Source: Shimia sp. R10_1
GTDB lineage: Bacteria > Pseudomonadota > Alphaproteobacteria > Rhodobacterales > Rhodobacteraceae
Length of the DNA stretch: 64,000 nt
NCBI RefSeq assembly: GCF_017744095.1
Contig: NZ_JAGHQX010000014.1
Coordinates: forward strand, 1-64,000
Reading direction: 5' to 3'
Position 1 is the stretch's first letter. Every line of letters starts with the position of its first letter. The notes below the pieces were generated by a model that was not told the DNA's origin, made no database searches, and worked only from the letters and a program-made list of their open reading frames with translations. Positions 35,606 through 43,604 of this stretch are shown here, in pieces. A program made the position numbers and the translations under genes.

Positions 35606-36637
35606 ATGGCCAAGACCAATCCGGGCCGGTTTTTTGAAGACTACACGCTGGGGCAGGTGATTGAACACGCTGTCCCGCGCACTGTGGGATCAGGCGAGCG
35701 TGCACTGTATCACGCGCTTTATCCTGCGCGTCATGCGCTTTACTCCAGTGACGAATTTGCGCGCGCTTCTGGCCTGCCGCACTCTCCGCTGGACGATCTG
35801 GCGGCGTTTCACGTGGTCTTTGGAAAGACGGTTCCGGATGTGTCGCTGAATGCCGTGGCAAACCTTGGCTATGCCGAGGGACGCTGGCTGAAACAGGTCT
35901 ATGCAGGTGATACGCTGCGCTCCACATCCGAAGTGATTGGCCTGAAGCAGAACTCCAACGGAAAAACCGGGGTGGTTTACGTGCGCACGCGCGGCATGAA
36001 CCAGCGCGATGAGGTTGTCATGGAATATGTGCGCTGGGTGATGGTGCGCAAGCGTGATGCAGAGACACCCGCACCTGAGACCGTGGTTCCCCAGTTGTCG
36101 AAGGTGATTGACCCAGCGGATTTGGTGATCCCGGAGGGGCTGGACTTTAGCGGCTATGATTTTACGCAAGCTGGCGAAAGCCACCGCTGGGGTGACTATG
36201 CGGTTGGCGAAACCATTGACCATGTCGATGGCGTGACGCTGGAAGAGGCGGAGCATATGATGGCGACGCGTCTGTGGCAGAACACCGCCAAGGTGCATTT
36301 TGATGCGACGTTTCGGCCAGATGGGCAGCGTCTGATCTATGGTGGGCATATCATCTCCTTGGCGCGGGCGCTGAGCTTCAATGGGCTCGCCAATGCGCAG
36401 ATGATTGTGGGCCTGAATGGGGGCGCACATGCCAATCCTGCGTTCTCGGGTCTGACGGTGAAGGCCTGGTCGGAAGTGCTTGATAAAGCGGAGACATCTG
36501 CCCCCGGTGTCGGCGCTATCCGTTTGCGCCTTGTGGCAACCAAAGGCGGCACCCCTTTTGCTCTGAAAGGGGAAGATGGTAAGTATCTGCCGGATGTGCT
36601 TTTGGATCTCGATTATTGGGCGCTTATGCCAACTTAG
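35606..36637 (+). CDS. mch: Mesaconyl-CoA hydratase (beta-methylmalyl-CoA dehydratase)
   Basis: A 343-residue double MaoC-domain hydratase that adds water to mesaconyl-C1-CoA to form (2R,3S)-beta-methylmalyl-CoA in the EMC pathway. The N-terminus KTNPGRFFEDYTLGQVIEHAVPRTV is characteristic of Mch; the two hot-dog halves cover about residues 10-150 and 185-340, with hydratase-type motifs YALYPARHAL-like (ALYHALYPARHALYSS) and NTAKVHFDATF. The length equals that of the R. sphaeroides enzyme. It follows DUF1737 with no gap and is in the same operon as mcl2. Confidence 0.9.
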   Translation: MAKTNPGRFFEDYTLGQVIEHAVPRTVGSGERALYHALYPARHALYSSDEFARASGLPHSPLDDLAAFHVVFGKTVPDVSLNAVANLGYAEGRWLKQVYAGDTLRSTSEVIGLKQNSNGKTGVVYVRTRGMNQRDEVVMEYVRWVMVRKRDAETPAPETVVPQLSKVIDPADLVIPEGLDFSGYDFTQAGESHRWGDYAVGETIDHVDGVTLEEAEHMMATRLWQNTAKVHFDATFRPDGQRLIYGGHIISLARALSFNGLANAQMIVGLNGGAHANPAFSGLTVKAWSEVLDKAETSAPGVGAIRLRLVATKGGTPFALKGEDGKYLPDVLLDLDYWALMPT

Positions 36638-36643
36638 GGAGAC

Positions 36644-37228
36644 ATGATGCCCCGCGCGATTTATCTGACACATCCGGAAGTGAATGTTGATCTGAATGTC
36701 GCTGTGCCTGACTGGGGATTGAATGACATTGGCCAGGCGCGCGTGGCTGCCTTGGTTGCGCGTGTTTCTGGTGGAGGTTGGCAGGTTGCCTCTAGCACGG
36801 AGCGCAAAGCGCTGGAGATGGCCTGGCCGTTGGCCGCCTGTTTAGGACAGGCGCCGGTTTCCATCCGTCACGACCTCGGCGAAAATGATCGCTCCAGCAC
36901 AGGGTTTTTGAAAGAGAGCGCCTTTCAGACGGCGGCAAACGCATTCTTCGGCGCCCCTGACGTGTCTTACAAAGGCTGGGAGCGCGCGGTGGATGCACAG
37001 GCCCGAATTGTTGGGGCCGTGCAAGACCTTACTTCGGATTGCCCAAACGACAACCTTGTGGTCTGCGGACATGGAGGTGTCGGAACGCTGCTGTATTGTG
37101 CTTTGGTTGGTGTGCCGATGGACCGCCAGTGGGATCAGAAAGGTGGCGGGCACTGGTTTGCATTTGATACCCGAACGCTTACGCCGGAAAACCATTGGCA
37201 GCCAATGGAAACTTTGGTCTTGAATTAG
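36644..37228 (+). CDS. Histidine-phosphatase-like protein with altered RHG motif
   Basis: A 194-residue phosphoglycerate-mutase-fold protein. The first motif, usually RHG, reads IYLTHPEVNVD, so the catalytic His is kept but the preceding Arg is Thr and the following Gly is Pro. The second His motif is intact (NLVVCGHGGVGTLLYCAL), and DWGLNDIGQARVAAL is the usual helix. This variant may change substrate or activity. It starts six bases after mch, with GGGAGAC before the ATG, and is the last clearly coupled gene of the mcl2 operon. Confidence 0.8.
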   Translation: MMPRAIYLTHPEVNVDLNVAVPDWGLNDIGQARVAALVARVSGGGWQVASSTERKALEMAWPLAACLGQAPVSIRHDLGENDRSSTGFLKESAFQTAANAFFGAPDVSYKGWERAVDAQARIVGAVQDLTSDCPNDNLVVCGHGGVGTLLYCALVGVPMDRQWDQKGGGHWFAFDTRTLTPENHWQPMETLVLN

Positions 37229-37254
37229 GTGGTGTGTTGTCTTTTTCTGCGGAA

Positions 37255-38007
37255 ATGAAACACCTACTCCTACCCTTTACTTTATGTGCAGCTGCGAGCG
37301 TTTCTGAGGCCGAAGTGGATTTGAGCCACACCTCAGAGGAGACGCTTGCCTTTGTTGAAAGCAATCTGCTCGGCATCTTTTATCACGAGCTGGGGCATGC
37401 GTTGATCGACGTTCTGGAGCTGCCGATCTTTGGCCAAGAAGAAGACGCCGCGGATGTTCTTTCGATTTTCCTGATTGATGCGTTTTATGAAGAAGAAGCT
37501 GCTGTACAGCTGGCGTATGATGCGGCTTTTGGTTTTTTGGGCGAAGCCGAGGCCAATGAAGAGATTGCGTTCTGGGATGTGCATGGCCCTGATCTGCAAA
37601 GATACTATAACACGGTCTGTCTATTCTACGGTGCGAACCCGGACGAACGCGCCGATTTGGCGGAAGACTTGGGGCTTCCTGAGGACCGTGCAGACTATTG
37701 TCCTGATGAGTACTCTCAGGCAGCGGGCAGTTGGGGCGGCGCATTGGATGAGATCTCTCATGAGGGCGGTGGCAACACGCTTATCATTGGTGGTGTCGAT
37801 GCCGAGACAGATGGAGGGATTCTGACCGAAAGGGTTCTTCGGGCGGAGGTCGAAGCCCTTAATGGTGACTTCCGATTGCCGGAGACACTCACGATTTCGA
37901 TCCAGTCATGTGGTGAAGCGAACGCGTTTTATGATCCTGAGTATGTCGAGATCACGATGTGCACCGAATTTGCTGATGCCCTCGTAGAAATGGCGCCTGA
38001 TCTCTGA
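37255..38007 (+). CDS. DUF4344-family exported metallopeptidase-like protein
   Basis: A 250-residue exported protein (signal MKHLLLPFTLCAAASVSEA). The zinc motif HELGH lies in GIFYHELGHALIDVLELP, and the downstream EEDAADVLSIFLI helix supplies the third-ligand Glu/Asp typical of the DUF4344 gluzincin group. Four cysteines in the second half (VCLFYG, DYCPDEYS, QSCGEANA, TMCTEFA) may form two disulfides, consistent with periplasmic location. Substrate unknown. The ribosome-binding site at GCGGAA is weak. Confidence 0.8.
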   Translation: MKHLLLPFTLCAAASVSEAEVDLSHTSEETLAFVESNLLGIFYHELGHALIDVLELPIFGQEEDAADVLSIFLIDAFYEEEAAVQLAYDAAFGFLGEAEANEEIAFWDVHGPDLQRYYNTVCLFYGANPDERADLAEDLGLPEDRADYCPDEYSQAAGSWGGALDEISHEGGGNTLIIGGVDAETDGGILTERVLRAEVEALNGDFRLPETLTISIQSCGEANAFYDPEYVEITMCTEFADALVEMAPDL

Positions 38008-38059
38008 AACACACGCGGAGTTGATGGCGCGTGTTTTGGCAACCGGTTAGGCTTTTGTC

Positions 38060-38755
38060 ATGCGGTTTCTCAATGTCATAGCGGCAGGGCTTTTGTGTTT
38101 TCCGGCGTCAGCAAAGGCCTGCGAGCTGGCGCTTTTGCTGACAGTGGATGTCTCTGGCAGCATTGATGCAGAAGAGTATCGCGTTCAGATGGATGGGCTG
38201 GCTGCGGCGCTGCGTGACGGGATTGTGGTCGAGGCGCTGGTCGCGCAAGAGGCTGCGGTTGCCTTGATGCAGTGGACCGGTGAAGGGCGCCAGCATGTGA
38301 GTGTCCCTTGGAGCAGGATCACGTCGGCGCAAGATGCGGAAGATCTGGCGGTTAGAGTGGGGCAAATGCGCCGTCAGTGGAGCCGATATTCGACAGCGAT
38401 TGGTGATGCGCTTTTGGCATCCGCTGCGCTGATGGAAGCCGCGCCTTCCTGTGAGCGCAAGGTTGTAGATGTGTCCGGGGACGGACCGTCAAACGAAGGC
38501 CCGCTGGTTGAATACGGCCGGAAGCGGTTGGCGGAACTTGGGGTAACGATCAATGCGGTGGTGATTGAAACCGATGCATCTGACCTGACAGCCTACTTCT
38601 GGGAAAATGTGATCACGGGGCCCGGTGCGTTTGTCGTCACCGCGCAAGGTTTTGAGGACTATCCAAGACGGATCAGGCAAAAGTTGATCCGCGAAGTCGC
38701 AAAGCAGGTTTCAAATACGTCTGTTTCTTTCGTAGAAACGACCGGAAAAATGTGA
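38060..38755 (+). CDS. DUF1194 von Willebrand A-like exported protein
   Basis: A 231-residue protein with a signal peptide (MRFLNVIAAGLLCFPASAKA). The metal-ion-dependent adhesion site reads LTVDVSGSID, followed by YSTAIGDALL and VVDVSGDGPSNEG, which supply the other MIDAS residues. This is the DUF1194 family of periplasmic VWA-like proteins, function unknown. It lies between the metallopeptidase gene and the sdh operon. Confidence 0.85.
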   Translation: MRFLNVIAAGLLCFPASAKACELALLLTVDVSGSIDAEEYRVQMDGLAAALRDGIVVEALVAQEAAVALMQWTGEGRQHVSVPWSRITSAQDAEDLAVRVGQMRRQWSRYSTAIGDALLASAALMEAAPSCERKVVDVSGDGPSNEGPLVEYGRKRLAELGVTINAVVIETDASDLTAYFWENVITGPGAFVVTAQGFEDYPRRIRQKLIREVAKQVSNTSVSFVETTGKM

Positions 38756-38841
38756 GCGCCAACATCGGTTGGCCGTTCGGATGCAGAGGCGGAGCGAGAT
38801 TCCTTCGCTCACTATCCTGACAAAAATACTATAAATATGAA

Positions 38842-38873
38842 TTGTGATCACGAATAAAAACGTGTGATCACAA
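38842..38873. promoter_or_regulatory. Paired TGTGATCAC operator upstream of sdhC
   Basis: TTGTGATCACG (38842-38852) and TGTGATCACAA (38863-38873) are spaced by 20 bases start to start, 115-146 bases before the sdhC ATG. The core matches the pair before sucC. The rest of 38756-38987 is AT-rich and contains the sdh promoter, which I could not place exactly. Confidence 0.7.
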
Positions 38874-38987
38874 AAGTGAAAAAATCGATATGATTGGCGA
38901 AAAAAACAGCGAGAATTAAGTCTTCGCCAAGGTGACAGCGTGCAAAAATGCGCTAGAAGATCCGCAGAGACCTTGAAAGGATTCATT

Positions 38988-39371
38988 ATGGCTGATGTGA
39001 AAAGGATTGAGCGCCCGCTCTCCCCCCACTTGCAGATCTACCGACCTCAGATGACCTCTGTGTCTTCTATTTTTGTGCGGATCACCGGCATTGCGTTGAT
39101 CCCGATTGCTGCGGTCGTTGTTTGGTGGCTCCTCGCTGCGGCAACATCAGAAAGCGCGTTTGCGTTCATTGATGGATTGCTGCGCAGCTTCCTTGGCGAC
39201 GTGTTCCTTTTCCTGTCCGCGTGGGCGGTGTTCTATCACATGCTGGGGCGTCTTCGTCACGTGATCTGGGACTTCGGCTACTGCCTGGATATCGAAACTG
39301 CGGTTAAGCTCGGCAAAGGCATGTTTGTAGGGGCAACCGTGCTTTCCATTGCGACCGCGCTGATTGTGTAA
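38988..39371 (+). CDS. sdhC: Succinate dehydrogenase cytochrome b556 subunit
   Basis: A 127-residue membrane anchor with three helices. The N-terminal RPLSPHLQIYRPQMTSVSSIFVRITG is the SdhC signature with the conserved Ser/Arg near the quinone site, and FYHMLGRLRHVIWD carries the haem-ligand His region. It anchors SdhAB to the inner membrane and passes electrons to ubiquinone. First gene of the sdh operon; MADVKR at 38988 follows an AAAGGA site. Confidence 0.94.
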   Translation: MADVKRIERPLSPHLQIYRPQMTSVSSIFVRITGIALIPIAAVVVWWLLAAATSESAFAFIDGLLRSFLGDVFLFLSAWAVFYHMLGRLRHVIWDFGYCLDIETAVKLGKGMFVGATVLSIATALIV

Positions 39372-39383
39372 GGAGTAGATGAG

Positions 39384-39755
39384 ATGAATTTTCTAACCGA
39401 CCGCAAACGCGCGCAAGGCACCGGGGCATCTGGTAAAGGCACCGAGCACCACTGGCACATGATGATCAACTCGTCGCTCCTGGTGGTCTTGGTCCCGCTG
39501 TTTGTGATTACCTTTGGTATGGGCATTGGCGGCACTTACGAAGAGGTTCTGGCCTATTTTGGTAAGCCGTTCCCTGCGATCATCACCGCGCTCACGCTGA
39601 TCGTTGGTGTGAACCACATCAAAAGCGAAGCTCAGGACGCAATCGAAGACTATATGCACGGCGTTGCGGAAAAGCTGACTTATATTGCCGCAGGTGCAAT
39701 CTGTTACACGATTATCATCGTAGGATTGTTTGCGCTGATTAAACTCGCCCTCTGA
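39384..39755 (+). CDS. sdhD: Succinate dehydrogenase membrane anchor subunit
   Basis: A 123-residue subunit with three hydrophobic helices (NSSLLVVLVPLFVITFGMG; FPAIITALTLIVGVNHIKS; KLTYIAAGAICYTIIIVGLFALI). The NHIKSEAQDAIEDYMHG stretch corresponds to the haem-ligand and quinone-site region of SdhD. It begins 12 bases after sdhC with GGAGTAGATGAG upstream. Confidence 0.92.
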   Translation: MNFLTDRKRAQGTGASGKGTEHHWHMMINSSLLVVLVPLFVITFGMGIGGTYEEVLAYFGKPFPAIITALTLIVGVNHIKSEAQDAIEDYMHGVAEKLTYIAAGAICYTIIIVGLFALIKLAL

Positions 39756-39839
39756 CGCCGGAGCGCCCGACCGAGGTTGTGGCGCACGCGTAACACTGTG
39801 AACTGAACGCCCTGTATAGCGGCGGCAAGGATTAGACCG

Positions 39840-41654
39840 ATGACAGCAGCATACGAATACGAAACACATGAATATGACGTGGTCGTGGTAGGCGCCGGTG
39901 GCGCTGGTTTGCGCGCCACTCTAGGTATGGCCGAGCAGGGCTTGCGCACTGCCTGTGTGACCAAAGTTTTCCCGACCCGCTCGCACACAGTTGCGGCACA
40001 GGGCGGTATTGCCGCCTCACTTTCCAACATGGGCCCCGACAACTGGCAGTGGCACATGTATGACACCGTGAAGGGGTCTGATTGGCTTGGCGATACTGAC
40101 GCGATGGAGTATCTCGCACGCGAAGCGCCCAAGGCTGTTTATGAGCTGGATCACTATGGTGTGCCGTTCTCGCGCACCGAGGAAGGCAAGATTTATCAGC
40201 GTCCGTTTGGGGGGCACACCACAGAGTTTGGCGAAGGGCCTGCCGTGCAGCGGACCTGTGCGGCCGCAGACCGGACGGGCCACGCCATCCTGCACACGCT
40301 GTATGGCCAATCGGTCAAGAACAACGCGGAATTCTACATTGAGTATTTCGCAATCGACCTGCTGATGTCCGAAGACGGCCAATGTCAGGGTGTGGTTTGC
40401 TGGAAGCTTGACGACGGCACGTTCCACGTGTTCCACGCCAAAATGGTTGTGCTGGCAACTGGCGGTTATGGCCGTGCGTATTTCTCTGCAACCTCTGCAC
40501 ACACCTGTACGGGCGATGGTGGCGGCATGGTGATGCGCGCTGGCCTGCCGATGCAGGACTTGGAGTTCGTTCAGTTCCACCCAACCGGGATCTACGGCTC
40601 CGGCTGTCTGATCACCGAGGGCGCCCGCGGCGAAGGCGGCTATCTGACCAACTCCGAAGGTGAGCGCTTTATGGAGCGCTATGCGCCACAGTACAAAGAC
40701 CTTGCACCACGCGACTACGTCTCGCGCTCCATGACTATGGAGATCCGTGAAGGTCGTGGCGTCGGTGCAGAAGGTGACCACATTCACCTGAACCTGAGCC
40801 ACCTGCCGGCGGAAGCGCTTGCAGAGCGCCTGCCAGGGATTTCTGAGAGCGCGAAGATCTTTGCAGGTGTGGACGTAACCAAAGAGCCAATCCCAGTATT
40901 GCCGACTGTGCACTACAACATGGGCGGTATTCCCACCAACTACTGGGGTGAAGTGCTGAACCCAACCGAAGAAGATCCCACAGCTGTTGTGCCGGGCCTG
41001 ATGGCGGTTGGTGAAGCGGGCTGTGCTTCGGTGCATGGAGCAAACCGTCTGGGGTCCAACTCTTTGATCGACCTTGTTGTGTTTGGCCGCGCGGCAGCGA
41101 TCCGTGCAGGCAAAGTCGTGGATCGTGACGCGCCCGTGCCAACCCCACCTCAGGTCGAGATCGACAAGTGCTTCGCGCGCTTTGATAGCTTGCGCCACGC
41201 CAAAGGTGCCATTCCGACGGCAGAGCTGCGTCTGGATATGCAAAAAACCATGCAGCGTGACGCGGCCGTGTTCCGGACAGCCAAAACCATGAAAGAGGGT
41301 GTCGAGGCCATGACCGAGATTGCAGGGCGCATGAATGACCTGCACGTGACCGACACATCTCTTGTCTGGAATTCCGACCTGATGGAGACGCTTGAGCTCA
41401 CCAACCTGATGCCGTCTGCAATCTCCACCATCGTGTCCGCAGAGGCGCGTCAGGAAAGCCGCGGCGCGCACGCGCATGAGGACTTCCCGACACGTGATGA
41501 CGAAAACTGGCGTGTGCATACGGTGAGCCGTGTGAACGAAGATGGCACGAAAGTTGATCTATCTTATCGCCCAGTGATTGTTGACCCGCTGACCAAAGAA
41601 GAGGAGGGTGGGATCGAACTTAAAAAGATTGCACCTAAAGCGAGAACCTTCTGA
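39840..41654 (+). CDS. sdhA: Succinate dehydrogenase flavoprotein subunit
   Basis: A 604-residue flavoprotein that oxidises succinate to fumarate. The FAD loop is [36 protein letters not shown] carries the His that holds FAD covalently; [23 protein letters not shown] and RDYVSRSM supply substrate-site residues; [21 protein letters not shown] is the family C-terminal motif. Its TGA overlaps the ATG of an unrelated exported-protein gene by one base. Confidence 0.97.
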   Translation: MTAAYEYETHEYDVVVVGAGGAGLRATLGMAEQGLRTACVTKVFPTRSHTVAAQGGIAASLSNMGPDNWQWHMYDTVKGSDWLGDTDAMEYLAREAPKAVYELDHYGVPFSRTEEGKIYQRPFGGHTTEFGEGPAVQRTCAAADRTGHAILHTLYGQSVKNNAEFYIEYFAIDLLMSEDGQCQGVVCWKLDDGTFHVFHAKMVVLATGGYGRAYFSATSAHTCTGDGGGMVMRAGLPMQDLEFVQFHPTGIYGSGCLITEGARGEGGYLTNSEGERFMERYAPQYKDLAPRDYVSRSMTMEIREGRGVGAEGDHIHLNLSHLPAEALAERLPGISESAKIFAGVDVTKEPIPVLPTVHYNMGGIPTNYWGEVLNPTEEDPTAVVPGLMAVGEAGCASVHGANRLGSNSLIDLVVFGRAAAIRAGKVVDRDAPVPTPPQVEIDKCFARFDSLRHAKGAIPTAELRLDMQKTMQRDAAVFRTAKTMKEGVEAMTEIAGRMNDLHVTDTSLVWNSDLMETLELTNLMPSAISTIVSAEARQESRGAHAHEDFPTRDDENWRVHTVSRVNEDGTKVDLSYRPVIVDPLTKEEEGGIELKKIAPKARTF

Positions 41655-42211
41655 TGAAATTTGGATTTGCTGGATTATTGATTGGAATGACTTTGGCGAC
41701 ACAAGCTGTTGCTGAGGAAAAAGCTACTCCAATAGTTATTCAGCAAATTCAGCAGTGTATCTCTGATACGCGGGCGCCTGGAAAATATAAGGTGACGGCA
41801 TACGAAAATGTACCAGTTGTGGTTTCTGATGCGGGCGGAACAGATATCGGTGCAAGTAATGTGAATGATTGCCTACAGGATACCTACGGTGTCCAGTATG
41901 AAACCAACGCGTTTGCGAGTGTGTCAGACAAGACAAGCTTTGAACTTGCTGAGCAGCAGTGCCGCAACACGATGGTTGGCGGCGCAATTCTTGGCGTTGT
42001 CGCTGGAGCTGCGGTTTGGCACTGGGCTGGTTACTCTGCGGCGGAGGGTGCTGCGATTGCAATTCTCGGCACCCCGATTTCCTTGTCGGGCTTCATGGAT
42101 CGCTGTCTCAGAGACAAAGGGTTCTCCAAGTCTCAAGGCCTGGAATTCGCTTCTGGCTGCTCGCGCAAGTCGGATGTGCTCCATGGTGGCTCTCAGTATT
42201 GCCGCCGATAG
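41654..42211 (+). CDS. Hypothetical exported protein inserted between sdhA and sdhB
   Basis: A 185-residue protein coupled to sdhA (TGATG overlap). It has a signal peptide ([20 protein letters not shown]), six cysteines in the mature part (QQCISD, NDCLQD, QQCRNT, DRCLRD, SGCSRK, YCRR) and a Gly/Ala-rich helix of glycine-zipper type (GGAILGVVAGAAVWHWAGY). By hand count the first 100 bases are about 38 percent GC, far below sdhA and sdhB. A location in the periplasm or outer membrane is likely. No link to succinate dehydrogenase is known to me, though its tight coupling suggests coexpression. Confidence 0.8.
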   Translation: MKFGFAGLLIGMTLATQAVAEEKATPIVIQQIQQCISDTRAPGKYKVTAYENVPVVVSDAGGTDIGASNVNDCLQDTYGVQYETNAFASVSDKTSFELAEQQCRNTMVGGAILGVVAGAAVWHWAGYSAAEGAAIAILGTPISLSGFMDRCLRDKGFSKSQGLEFASGCSRKSDVLHGGSQYCRR

Positions 42212-42352
42212 AATATGTATTGCGTGGAAGACTCCCGGGTCCTGCGCATTGTGAATAGAAAGCGCTTGTCGTTCGGAAGAATGCTGAGGCAGCGCAGGAA
42301 CAGGAACGAAGGTAAGCGCAGGTTGCGCGCCCACGTGTAGGAAGGAAAGACG

Positions 42353-43132
42353 ATGGTCGAATTTGCCCTCCCCAAGAACTCCCGGATTATGACCGGCAAA
42401 ACCTGGCCCAAGCCGGCTGGCGCGACCAATGTGCGCAAGTTCCAGATCTATCGCTGGAACCCGGACGACGGCAAAAACCCACAGGTGGATACCTATTTTC
42501 TGGACATGGACAAATGCGGTCCAATGGTTCTGGATGCGCTGATCAAGATCAAGAATGAGGTCGACCCTACGCTGACCTTCCGCCGCTCGTGTCGTGAAGG
42601 CATCTGTGGGTCCTGTGCGATGAACATCGACGGGATCAACACGCTCGCCTGTATCTACGGTCTCGATGAGATCAAAGGTGATGTGAAGATTTATCCGCTG
42701 CCGCATATGCCAGTGGTGAAAGACCTGATCCCAGATCTGACTCACTTCTACGCGCAGCACGCATCCATCATGCCGTGGCTGGAAACCAAGACCAATCGCC
42801 CCGCGAAAGAGTGGCGTCAGTCCATTGAGGACCGTAAGAAGCTTGACGGTCTTTATGAATGTGTGATGTGCGCATCCTGCTCTACGTCTTGCCCAAGCTA
42901 CTGGTGGAACGGCGATAAATACCTGGGTCCAGCGGCACTCTTGCACGCTTACCGTTGGATCATCGACAGCCGTGATGAGGCGACAGGCGAGCGTCTGGAC
43001 GAGTTGGAAGATCCGTTCAAGCTCTACCGCTGCCACACCATCATGAACTGTGCAAAGACCTGCCCGAAGGGTTTGAACCCGGCAAAGGCGATTGCAGAGA
43101 TCAAGAAGATGCTGGTCGAACGCCACGTCTGA
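42353..43132 (+). CDS. sdhB: Succinate dehydrogenase iron-sulfur subunit
   Basis: A 259-residue subunit that links SdhA flavin to the membrane quinone. [14 protein letters not shown] with a later Cys binds the 2Fe-2S cluster; [16 protein letters not shown] and [17 protein letters not shown] bind the 4Fe-4S and 3Fe-4S clusters. GAAGGAAAG precedes the ATG. It is separated from the inserted gene by 141 bases that show no clear feature, and a terminator follows. Confidence 0.97.
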   Translation: MVEFALPKNSRIMTGKTWPKPAGATNVRKFQIYRWNPDDGKNPQVDTYFLDMDKCGPMVLDALIKIKNEVDPTLTFRRSCREGICGSCAMNIDGINTLACIYGLDEIKGDVKIYPLPHMPVVKDLIPDLTHFYAQHASIMPWLETKTNRPAKEWRQSIEDRKKLDGLYECVMCASCSTSCPSYWWNGDKYLGPAALLHAYRWIIDSRDEATGERLDELEDPFKLYRCHTIMNCAKTCPKGLNPAKAIAEIKKMLVERHV

Positions 43133-43155
43133 TTGTGGATGAAAAGATTTTCGAC

Positions 43156-43178
43156 AAGGGCCCTTGCGGGCCCTTTTT
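43156..43178 (+). terminator. Terminator of the sdh operon
   Basis: AAGGGCCC pairs with GGGCCCTT around TTGC and is followed by a T run; it lies 24 bases after the sdhB stop. Confidence 0.9.
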
Positions 43179-43298
43179 CGTTTCTTTCTGTGCATAGATT
43201 GCATGGCGCCTTTGCCAACTGAGCAGTTCTTTGGCTGTGCTGCGTTGGCTATATACTCAAGCAGGGAAGGAGATCAGTTGTGAATACGGAGACTGCCG

Positions 43299-43457
43299 AT
43301 GTCCGCCCTAGAGACAAACACACCAGAAGACTTCGCCGCGCGTGCCTTGGAAGTGCTTGAGCAAGCCTACGCCTACTACTCAGAGCCACCACGCGTTTCG
43401 GTTTTGTCGCAGGACAGCGATCAAGAAACATATTTTGAGTATGTAAAAGCAGCCTGA
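43299..43457 (+). CDS. Small acidic hypothetical protein (52 aa)
   Basis: A 52-residue frame between two terminators, start ATG 43299 with GGAG seven bases upstream. It has a helical, Ala/Glu-rich first half (EDFAARALEVLEQAYAYYSE) and ends DQETYFEYVKAA. Its own ribosome-binding site and terminator argue that it is expressed. Similar short Tyr-rich proteins occur in Rhodobacterales; I assign no function. Confidence 0.65.
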   Translation: MSALETNTPEDFAARALEVLEQAYAYYSEPPRVSVLSQDSDQETYFEYVKAA

Positions 43458-43479
43458 ACTTGCTGGTATTGCTGATATG

Positions 43480-43505
43480 AAGCGCTCCTTGCTGGGGCGC
43501 TTTTT
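43480..43505 (+). terminator. Terminator of the small acidic protein gene
   Basis: AGCGCTCC pairs with GGGGCGCT (one G-T) around a five-base loop, followed by TTTTG. Confidence 0.82.
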
Positions 43506-43604
43506 GCGTTTCTCGGTTTGAGAGTGACGCGCTTTCCTGACGTAAGGTTGGTCTTGGTCCACAGGCGACTGCCCGTTAGCCTCTAGAAAACGGGAGGAGG
43601 CAAC

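Noticed and set aside
40017-41519. 500-codon open frame antisense to sdhA
   Set aside because: Shadow of a highly biased gene with complete motifs; no ribosome-binding site or family pattern.
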